DNA of 64,000 nt from Paramormyrops kingsleyae (lineage: Eukaryota > Chordata > Actinopteri > Osteoglossiformes > Mormyridae): the NCBI RefSeq assembly GCF_048594095.1, contig NC_132803.1, forward strand, positions 36,022,507 to 36,086,506, written 5' to 3'. Position numbers and translations under genes: made by a program. Below the pieces are notes generated by a model that was not told the DNA's origin, ran no database searches, and worked only from the letters and a program-made list of their open reading frames with translations. Positions 56,495 to 64,000 of this stretch are shown here, in pieces. Each line of letters starts with the position of its first letter. Positions within the stretch are counted from its first letter, which is position 1.

Positions 56495-57059
56495 TGTCAC
56501 GCCCACAGGGGCGGGGTCCGACAGGGGCACCACGGCAACAGGCAATTAACCCAGGTTAAAAGTAGAACAAACGCCGATACTCCTTGCGAAGTATTGAGCC
56601 GATGTTTCCGTGCCTTACTGAGCGTTTTGCCCGTCTTTCGTTTACCCGCTTCACCCTGCCTTACCTGTCAACCCGGTGTGTGATCCTTGCCTCCTTACCT
56701 TCCCTCCATAGACCCGCTCCCGTCCTTGACTCACCTGTCCCGCCTCGTCCTTCATCCTCTGCCTCGTGTTCCTTGTTCCAGTGTCTCTTCATCAGACGGA
56801 CCACCCTGGCTACGACCCCAGATCACGTATCAAGACCCCGATTCCAGCGCACCGCTTCTGCACCTCTGCACCGACTCTCCGAGTGGGAGATCCCACTCAT
56901 GTCACCTGCCCTGTCCCGAACCATCTGGGCAGAGGAGCCGGTTTCCCTCCTCTCGGCCGGACTACTCACCTCCGTTGGCTAGTTACCCACTTCCCTCAAT
57001 AAACCCTTCTTGTCCCTGCAATTCTGGATCTCCGCTTTCCTCCTTGCCAGACCGTGACA
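56495..57059 (+). repeat. 5' LTR of the gypsy element
   Basis: Starts TGTCACGCCC and ends ACCGTGACA. TTAAAAG at 56556-56562 is a TATA-like box; transcription would start about 30 bp further, at GCGAAGTATTG (56586-56596). AATAAA at 56998-57003 is the poly(A) signal. Confidence 0.82.
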
Positions 57060-57076
57060 GAATAATTCGCTTCAAG
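57060..57076 (+). promoter_or_regulatory. Probable self-priming site of the gypsy element
   Basis: Only 17 bp separate the LTR from the gag ATG, and no TGG-type tRNA primer site is present. The sequence GAATAATTCGC just after the LTR pairs with the predicted 5' end of the RNA, GCGAAGTATTG (56586-56596), at 9 of 11 positions. Tf1/sushi elements are known to prime reverse transcription in this way. Confidence 0.55.
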
Positions 57077-57870
57077 ATGGATCCAGCAGGGACCCTTGAG
57101 AGTCGTGTGACCGCCATGGAGCAGCTCCTAGCATCCCACGCAGCCCAGGTGCCGTTGCCCGATTCTCCTCCTCGTCCTACCGCTCCGCTGCCGATCGCAC
57201 TCCCCGAGCGCTATGATGGAAACCCGGATCAGTGCAAGGCTTTTCTTATGCAGTGTGGCATCTACGTCGAGGAACACCCAGAGATGTTCTGCTCTCCCGA
57301 GGCCGAGGTGCGGTTTACCATTTCCCTGCTCACTGGACAGGCTCGAGAATGGGCGACGGCTCTGTGGGCTGACGACAGTCCTCTGTTGCGGTCCGATAGA
57401 GAATTCCATCATGCCCTGATGGAGGTGTTTGACCATCCTGCAGTCGGAAGGAGACCGGGGTTTAGGCTCTTGGACTGCTGGCAAGGCAACCGCACGGCTG
57501 CAGAGTTCTCTTTAAAATTCAGAACCATCGCTGCTAACCGGAGGTGGCTGGACGACTGCCTTTCTTCGAGCTCTAAACCCGGATCTGCAAGACAAACTTT
57601 CACATAAAGGAGAGGCCCCATCCTTCGATGACCTGGTCCGACAGGCGATACGACTGGACAACACTGTGAGGGATCGCCGTCGCCGACGTCATCAGACAGA
57701 ACCCCCCCTTCGGGTATCTCTCCCAGCGATCGAGGCTGCAGAACCCATGCAGGTGGGCCGATCCCCACTGACACCTACCGAACAAAGAAGACGGCTCCAA
57801 GGGGGGCTATGTTTGTATTGTGGAGGAGCCGGCCACTCCATCTCTTCGTGTCCCTCTCGCCCTGTTCACA
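57077..57870 (+). pseudogene. Gypsy Gag with zinc knuckle, frameshifted
   Basis: Starts MDPAGTLESRVTAMEQLLAS with the capsid-like block LPERYDGNPDQCKAFLMQCG. A frameshift near 57557 shifts the frame to ALNPDLQDKLSH and FDDLVRQAIRLDN. A CCHC zinc knuckle (CLYCGGAGHSISSC) lies at 57810-57851. Gag forms the particle and binds the element RNA. Confidence 0.82.
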
Positions 57871-58478
57871 GCGATGCCCTGGTTCCGGTAGGTGTGTCCT
57901 CCTTATCAATGACTTCTCTTTCTCAGTTCACTGTCCCTGTGTGCTTGGAATGGGGAGGTAAACGACATAGGGGGAGGGCATTCATTGACAGTGGGGCAGC
58001 GGGCAACTTTATTGATGCTAATCTGGCTAAGCAGATGAATCTACCTCTTCAAAAGTTAGCCTATCCCATCTCCGTGCAAGGGGTAACCGGAGAACGGATG
58101 GCGGAGGGAACTATTGTCCATCACCCCTTTGTGCTGCAGGTGGGGGTTTTACACATTGAGTTACTGGAGGTCTATGTTCTACCCAAAGCTAAAGATCCAT
58201 TAATCCTGGGGCTCCCCTGGCTGCAAAAACATGATCCTCGGTTGGAATGGCGAACAGGGGAAATTATGGCCTGGTCCAAAAAATGCCTGTGTAACTGTAT
58301 GTCTGTTCCCTGTAAGACTACAGGAGTGGAGAGCTCCGAACCGGAGAACCTAGAGGCCATTCTGGAGGAGTACCTAGAGTTCAGAGATGTGTTCAGTAAG
58401 GACAAAGCGTTCGGCCTTCCTCCTCACAGGGATTGCGATTGCACCATTGAGCTCCTGGAGGGAGCTACTTTGCCCTGA
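57871..58478 (+). pseudogene. Gypsy protease and pol start
   Basis: Contains the aspartic protease motif FIDSGAAGNFID (DSG at 57987-57995) and, downstream, LILGLPWLQKHDPRLEW. The frame continues to the stop TGA at 58476-58478, just after the block DCTIELLEGATLP that precedes the reverse transcriptase. Confidence 0.82.
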
Positions 58479-59066
58479 GGCAGGTTGTACCCTGTCTCAT
58501 TAAAGGAGGAGGAGTCCCTAGAAACGTACATCCGGGAAGGTCTGAAGCGTAGGATCATCCAGCCCTCCACCTCACCTGTGACCGCTGGATTCTTCTTTAT
58601 TAAGAAAAAGGATGGTGGGCTACGGCCTGTGGTGGACTATTGAGTTCTTAACGCTGTTACCGTTAAATGACAAGACCCTCTCCCTTTAATCCCTTCCGCC
58701 TTAGAGCAGCTTCACCAAGCTTAATCTACGAAGTGCATATAATCTGGTGAGAATTCAAGCTGGTGACGAGTGGAAAACCTCCTTTATCACTTGCAGGGGG
58801 CAGTACAAATATCTAGTGATGCCGTACGGATTGGCTAATAGTCCCTCGATTTTTCAATCTTTCATGAATCAGGTATTCCATGATATGTTGCACAAGTGCG
58901 TCATAGTGTACATTGATGACATATTGATTTACTCACCTTCTGAGCAGGCTCACATACAGCATGTACAACAAGTGTTACAACGTCTCCGAGAGCACCACCT
59001 CTACGTAAAAGGAGAGAAGTGCGAGGTCCATCAAAGCCGGGTGAGGTTTCTGGGATATGTTATTTA
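58479..59066 (+). pseudogene. Gypsy reverse transcriptase, broken
   Basis: FFFIKKKDGGLRPVVDY (about 58590-58641) opens the palm and is followed by stops. The frame 58747-59064 keeps MPYGLANSPSIFQSFMNQVF, VYIDDILIYS (YIDD at 58909-58920) and VRFLGYVI. Stops near 58643, 58669 and 58724 rule out activity. Confidence 0.82.
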
Positions 59067-59782
59067 ACCTGGGGCTGTGGCCATGGACGAGCAAAAGATT
59101 ACAGCGATCCAAAGCTCGGACCCTCACAGACCTGCAACGTTTTCTGGGTTTCGCTAACTTTTACAGGAAGTTTATACGCAATTATTGCCGGATTGCCGCG
59201 CCTCTCACGTCCCTGACTTGCGGTAACCCGACCCTGCTCCACTGGACCCCAGACGCTGACCACGCCTTCACTCGCCTGAAACAGGCTTTCTGCACAGCTC
59301 CCGTTCTCAGACAACCGAACCCCGAGCTCCCTTTCAAAGTGGAGGTGGATGCATCCGAGGCCAGTGTAGGAGCCGTTCTGATTCAATGTAACCCAGGGGC
59401 GGGGCGTAGACATCCTTGTGCCTACTACTCACGGAAACTGACTGCGGCGGAACGAAATTATGAGGTGGGTGATTGAGAACTGCTCGCTATGAAGTTGGCT
59501 CTGGAAGAGTGGCAGCACTGGTTGGAGGGGGCTCGTCATCCCTTCGTGGTGTTAACTGACCACCGTAATTTGGAGTACCTCCAATCTGCCAAACGACTCT
59601 CCTCCTGCCAGGCTCGCTGGGCTCAGTGGTTCGCACGTTTCACCTTCCGAGTCAGTTATCTCCCAGGGAAGAAGAACATCAAAGCAGATGCCCTGTCAAG
59701 GCAATTCGATCCACCTGAATGTGAGGACCGCGCTTACCCCGTCCTCAATCCCTCTTGTTTCATCTCCTCCATCACCTGGTGA
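59067..59782 (+). pseudogene. Gypsy RNase H region
   Basis: TDLQRFLGFANFYRKFIRNY links RT to RNase H. Then come FKVEVDASEASVGAVLIQ, CAYYSRKLTAAERNYEVGD, a stop, and VLTDHRNLEYLQSAKRLSSC with KADALSR. The acidic residues of RNase H (VDAS, the E of AERNYE, TDH) are visible in two frame pieces. Confidence 0.82.
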
Positions 59783-60475
59783 TTGGAGGAGACCATAATG
59801 TGTCGTCTGGTCGCTCTCCCGAAACTACCTACGGCAGTGGAACTCGCTGAAGTCTTGATTTGTGAACTTTTCTGTTTTACAGGCATCCTGGAAGATATCG
59901 TGTCCGACCAAGGACCTCAGTTCGTTTCCAGGGTGTTTCGGGAGTTCTGTGCCAAATTACAGGTGTCACTCAGTCTTACCTCAGCATATCACCCCCAGTC
60001 AAACGGTCTGGCCGAGCGGACAAACCGAGAAGTGTCCAAGGCTCTCCGGCTCCTGTGTCGAACGGATCCAGCTAGCTGGTCATCTCATCTAGTGTGGGTA
60101 GAATACTCCTTGAACTCCCGGGTAAGTCCAACCACTAAGTTAACTCCCTTCCAGTGTGTGCTGGGTTTTCAGCCTCCCCTATTCCCCTGGGACGCCCCTC
60201 CGGGACCCGTGCCTCGGGTGGAGACCTGGTACCAGGACAGCAAACAGGCTTGGTGGCACATACAAGCCGCCCTTCGTACTCAATTGGATCGATACAAAGT
60301 TCAAGCTGACAAACATCGCCGACCGGGGTTCCCCTATCGAGTGGGACAGATGGTGTGGTTGCCACGAAGAACCTCCGAATCCCCGGCTGTCGCAAGCTAA
60401 CGGCCCGGTACATTGGACCCTTCAGAGTTCTATGAAGAATGGGACCAGTGACGGTGAGACTGCAACTACCCCGTA
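59783..60475 (+). pseudogene. Gypsy integrase, second half only
   Basis: The frame reads CRLVALPKLPTAVELAEVLI, DIVSDQGPQF (second catalytic Asp at 59906-59908), AYHPQSNGLAERTNREV (with the catalytic Glu) and FPYRVGQMVWL. The zinc-binding N terminus and the first catalytic Asp are missing: the sequence jumps from the end of RNase H into the integrase core. It ends before the chromodomain position. Confidence 0.8.
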
Positions 60476-60481
60476 TCTACT

Positions 60482-60955
60482 AGGGGTGGCACGGTTCACA
60501 AAACCCACGGTTCGGTTTGTATCACGGTTTTAAGGTCACGGTTTTCGGTTCTGTATGGTTCTTGTTATTTTTTCTTTTAATCTTTAACACTCCAGAAATG
60601 TACTTCAGCATATGATATATAGCTTAATTATCCACAATTTAGGATACAGTATTTAAAAAGTAATATCATGTAATCATGCATAAACTGAATTTGACTTGAC
60701 TTAAAGCACATTATTAAAATTATTAAACATTATTAATCCCAGAACAGTAATAAAATAAAAGTCTTGCCTTAACATAAATGCTAAAAGAATAGATCGCTTT
60801 AATCGCTATTACAGTTGGGTATGGGCACGCGGTCTTATTTAGAAAACATACAAAAAGAGACGCATATAATGTTTAATCATTCGTTTTGTATTTGTCCGGT
60901 CCACGGGGTTAATTTAATTGGGGATCGTTAAAATGATAGATCACCTATCTTGATT
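60482..60955 (+). mobile_element. hAT-like element, left end
   Basis: TAGGGGTGGCACGGTTCACA followed by several ACGGTT(C/T) words (ACGGTTCGGTT, CACGGTTTT, CACGGTTTTCGG) resembles fish hAT elements with subterminal repeats. The right end was not found. It begins where the gypsy element stops. Confidence 0.5.
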
Positions 60956-61385
60956 AAGCCTGATTCGGTTCGAATTAGATGCTGGAACATTGCTGGTGGG
61001 ATTTGCTGCCATTCAGGGTGGGTGTTGATGCTGGGTGATCAGTTCCCTTTCTGTGAGCTTGTGTGACTGACCACTTCACAGCTGAACTCGCTCTCATAAG
61101 TTTCCAATTCACCATCACTTCAGGTGTAGCTGACCAGGGCAGCTCTAGCAGGACAGAAATGTGCCAAACTGACTTGTTGGAAAGATGGTGTCCTATGATG
61201 GAGCCAAGTGGAAAATCACTAGCATCTTCTGTACAACCACCTATTCTGCTGCTGTTTGTTACAGGAGATTGCGTGACTTGTACTTAATTATACACCTGTG
61301 TTAGCAATGGGTGTGTCTAAATTAGGTAATTCCTCTAATTAATAGGAATGCTCACATACATTTGGCCATTTAGTGTATACTGATG
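60956..61385. mobile_element. DNA transposon fragment
   Basis: TGCTGGAACATTGCTGGTGG and the end CATACATTTGGCCATTTAGT followed by GTATA are known words of an abundant non-autonomous fish transposon. No coding frame is present. Confidence 0.5.
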
Positions 61386-61847
61386 CATATCCTGATTATA
61401 ATACCATTTAGAAATTTTTGGTTAAAAACTGAAAAGAAGGTACAGGGCTGTCGAGTCTTCGTTATGCTCTCACCTGAAGGGCAGCAATACTGCATGTCCG
61501 TGACCTGCCTGCATTTCAGAATAATACAGTTATGATCCATTTGCAGGACCTAAGCTATGACATGCACACCAAGCAGGTATACAACTGCTTCCCTCACATG
61601 CCCCTTTTGCAAGTTTAATATCCTTCAGAGGAATGCAGACACCAACCTTTTCTTTTTCAGTATGGACCAGGTTCAGACATCAGCTTCCAAAAAAAAAACA
61701 TATTTTTACTGCAGTTGTGTCCTCCTGTTCCATACTGAAAAAGAAAAGGTTTGGGATGCAAAGCGTTGATATTTACCATAAACAGGTTCATGAGGATAAA
61801 TCCATCCGGAAAGCCTTTCTACAGGTATGTGGGTAACAAGGAGCAGT
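61386..61847. other. Intergenic spacer
   Basis: A short inverted pair occurs: CTTTTTCAGTATGGA (61653-61667) and TCCATACTGAAAAAG (61730-61744). Nothing else is recognised. Confidence 0.45.
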
Positions 61848-61965
61848 TTGTGGCTTCTTGGGTTAGGATGCCCCTCTGATCAGAAGTTTACTAGTTCAAA
61901 TCCCAGCATAAGCAAGATGATTCCATTGTTGGGTCCCTAAGCAAGGCCTTCAACCCACAACTGAC
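61848..61965 (+). repeat. tRNA-headed SINE fragment
   Basis: GTTTACTAGTTCAAATCCC (B box at about 61885-61903), then CCTAAGCAAGGCCTTCAACC. It abuts the tail of the Rex3 element. Confidence 0.65.
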
Positions 61966-61995
61966 CCATCCATCCATCCATCCATTTACTTCCAC

Positions 61996-62810
61996 TTATC
62001 CGAGGTCGGGTCGCGGGGGCAGCAGTCTCAGCAGGGAAACCCAGACTTCCCTCTCCCCGGCCACTTCCTCCAGCTCCTCTGGGGGAATCCCGAGGCGTTC
62101 CCAGGCCAGCCGAGAGACATAGTCCCTCCAGCGTGTCCTGGGTCTTCCCCGGGGCCTCCTCCCAGTGGGACATGCCCGGAACACCTCACCAGGGAGGCGT
62201 CCAGGAGGCATCCTAAGCAGATGCCTGAGCCACCTCATCTGGCTCCTCTCAATGCGGAGGAGCAGCGGCTCTACTCTGAGTCCCTCCCGAATGACCGAGC
62301 TCCTCATCCTATCTCTAAGGGAGAGCCCAGCCACCCTGCGGAGAAAACTCATTTCGGTCGCTTGTACTCGCAATCTCATTCTTTCGGTCACTACCCACAA
62401 CTCGTGACTATAGGTGAGGGTAGGAACATAGATGTCCACACGATGTCGCAGATGCGTGTCAACCAAGACAGCCCTGCAACATCCAGAGCCTTGAGGAACT
62501 CCGGGCGGATCTCAACCACCCCCAGGGCTCGGCCACCAAGGAGCTTTTTAACCACTTCAGTGACCTCTGCCCCAGAGATAGGCGAGTCCACCCCCTAGTC
62601 CCCAGACTCTGCTTCCTCATTGGAAGGCGTGTCGGTGGGATTGAGGAGGTCTTCGAAGTACTCCTTCCACCGACCCACAACGTCCCAAGTTGAGGTCAGC
62701 AGCGCACCATCCCCACCATAAACAGTGTTGATGCTGCACCGCTTTCCCGCCCTGAGACGCCGGATGGTGGACCAGAATCTCCTCGAAGCCGTCCGGAAGT
62801 CATTCTCCAT
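61996..62810 (-). pseudogene. Rex3 RT start and C terminus, fused by deletion
   Basis: 62810-62396 in two frames reads EDLLNPTDTPSNEEAES and GAEVTEVVKKLLGGRALGVV, GLSWLTRICDIVWTS. 62466-61996 then gives YVPTLTYSHELWVVTERM to the end LLRLLPPRPDLG. The blocks with QGCPLSP and FADD that normally lie between are absent. Confidence 0.75.
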
Positions 62811-63208
62811 AGCCTCGCCAAACTCCTCCCATACCCGAGTTTTGCCTCAGCAACCACCGAAGCCGCGTTCCGCTTGGCCCGCCGGTACTCATCAGCTGCT
62901 TCCGGAGTCCCACAGGCTAAAAAGGCCCAATTGAACTCCTTCTTCAGCTTGACGGCATCCCTCACCGCCGGTGTCCACCAGCAGGCTCGGGGATTGCCGC
63001 CGCGACAAGCACCGACTACCTTACGGCCACAGCTCCGGTCAGCCGCCTCCACAATGGAGGCGCGGAACATGGCCCATTCAGACTCGATGTCCCCCGCCTC
63101 CCCCGGGACATGGGCGAAGTTCTGCCGGAGATAGGAGTTGAAACTTCCTCTGACAGGTCTGACCAGCACTATACGCTTGGGTCTGCCAGGTCTGACCAGC
63201 TTCCTCCC

Positions 63209-63854
63209 CTACCAGCGGAGCCAACCCACCACCAGGTGGTGATCGGTTGACAGCTCCGCCCCTCTCCTTACCCGAGTGTCCAATACATGTGACCGCAAGT
63301 CCGATGACACGACCACAAAGTCGATCATCGAACTGCGGCCTAGGGTGTCCTGGTGCCATGTGCACATATTGACACCCTTATGCTTGAACATGATGTTCAT
63401 TATGGACAATCCGTGACGAGCACAGAAATCCAATAACAAAACACCACTTGGGTTCAGATCGGGGGGGCCGTTCCTCCCAATCATGCCCTTCCAGGTCTCA
63501 CTGTCATTGCCCACGTGAGCATTTGAAGTCCCCCAGCAGAACAAGAGAGTCCCCAGGAGGAGCGCTCTCCAACACCCCTTCCAAGGACTCCAAAAAGGGT
63601 GGGTATTCTGAACTGCTGAACTTCTGAACTGAGCTGTGCCCGACCAGGCCCCATGGGTGTAGGCCTGGCCACCAGGCGCTCGCCATCAAGCCCCACCCCC
63701 AGGCCTGGCTCCAGGGGGGGACCCCGGTGACCCACGTCCAGGCAAAGGAAATCGTGAATCCGTGTTTGTATTCATCATAAGGGTCTGACAAGCCGCACTT
63801 TGTCTGGTTCCTCATCCAGGACCTGTTTGTCTTGGGTGATCCTACCAGGGGCAT
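63209..63854 (-). pseudogene. Rex3 endonuclease remains
   Basis: Two overlapping frames. 63854-63504 ends ESAPPGDSLVLLGDFKCSRG. 63544-63209 reads AHVGNDSETWKGMIGRNG, CTWHQDTLGRSSMIDFVVVS and AELSTDHHLVVGW. The DFN motif is altered to DFK and the two frames are offset by a one-base shift. The N-terminal part with the QETRW motif is not seen and seems to be deleted. Confidence 0.75.
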
Positions 63855-63960
63855 AAAGCCCTGGGCAACTTAGCTCCTGGGATCATTGGAACACGCAAAC
63901 CCCTCCACCACGATAAGGTGTTGGCTCCAGGAGACCCTGACCCTGTTTCCTCAAAAAATA

Positions 63961-64000
63961 TAGGTTGCTTTGGTAGACCAAGGGAAACATCAGCAGTTGA
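63961..64000. other. Window end
   Basis: Forty bases, either Rex3 leader or flank; not resolved. Confidence 0.3.

Larger units (their letters stand above)
56495..60475 (+). mobile_element. Ty3/gypsy retrotransposon, sushi/Tf1-like, 3'-truncated
   Basis: Order: 5' LTR (56495-57059), gag with zinc knuckle, protease, reverse transcriptase, RNase H and the end of integrase. gag and pol seem to be one continuous frame apart from mutations. Stops or frameshifts occur near 57557, 58478, 58643, 58724, 59066 and 59476. The first part of the integrase, the chromodomain region and the 3' LTR are missing, so the copy is dead. The LTR ends TGTCAC/GTGACA are perfect inverted hexamers. Confidence 0.88.
61966..63960 (-). 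mobile_element. Rex3-type LINE (RTE clade), RT core deleted
   Basis: On the minus strand the 5' leader (CCAACACCTTATCGTGGTGG at about 63910-63929) is followed by endonuclease parts (63540-63209: RNGPPDLNPSGVLLLDFCAR, STDHHLVV), the linker, the RT start, and the C-terminal block (62420-62000: RVAGLSLRDRMRSS, RPRGRPRTRWRDYVSRLAWE). The 3' end is a (GATG)n tail at 61966-61985, typical of Rex3. The RT palm is missing: ICDIVWTS joins YVPTLTYSHELW at about 62430. Stops and frameshifts are present. Confidence 0.87.

Noticed and set aside
56584..56982. A 132-codon open frame before gag
   Set aside because: It lies within the LTR (56495-57059), has low-complexity composition, and the real Gag starts at 57077 in another frame.
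62165..62598. Plus-strand open frames of 80-125 codons
   Set aside because: They are the antisense of the Rex3 reading frame, whose minus-strand translation is clearly recognisable.

Overview
The window looks like nuclear DNA of a ray-finned fish, most likely a teleost. It holds the 3' half of one spliced gene in a repeat-rich setting. The repeats are typical of fish: a Rex3-type LINE, RTE-, CR1- and L2-like LINEs, a Ty3/gypsy element of the sushi/Tf1 kind, many short hAT- and mariner-type inverted-repeat elements, a Tc1-like transposase relic, and several tRNA-headed SINEs. The species cannot be fixed from the sequence alone.

The host gene is alpha-mannosidase II (MAN2A1-like), on the + strand from 11375 to 38724. 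Thirteen coding exons join in one reading frame with GT/AG borders and matching phases. They give 623 residues and a stop codon, roughly the C-terminal half of a protein of about 1,140 residues. The 5' exons, which hold the membrane anchor and most of the catalytic domain, lie before the window. The enzyme trims two mannoses from GlcNAcMan5GlcNAc2 in the Golgi, the committing step to complex N-glycans.

Layout. 1-3.7 kb: a decayed RTE LINE, followed by a second 5' fragment of the same family. 3.7-11.4 kb: intron of MAN2A1 with nested foldback elements, an L2 tail and simple repeats. 11.4-38.7 kb: the MAN2A1 exons; the introns carry hAT, mariner and Tc1 elements, SINEs and two CR1 LINEs in opposite orientation that flank exons 9-12. 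38.7-56.5 kb: 3'UTR and intergenic DNA with no second host gene seen; its most notable item is a 2.0-kb transposon with a gene-like exon, inserted into a Harbinger-type element (46.5-48.9 kb). 56.5-60.5 kb: a broken Ty3/gypsy element with one LTR and a likely self-priming signal. 61.9-64 kb: a Rex3 LINE on the minus strand that has lost its RT core.

None of the transposon reading frames is intact. The strongest leads are the gene-carrying TIR element at 46665-48690, the self-priming signal of the gypsy element, the inverted CR1 pair that could favour back-splicing of MAN2A1, and the two RTE fragments that share a nonsense codon. All family names come from recalled motifs; no database search was possible.
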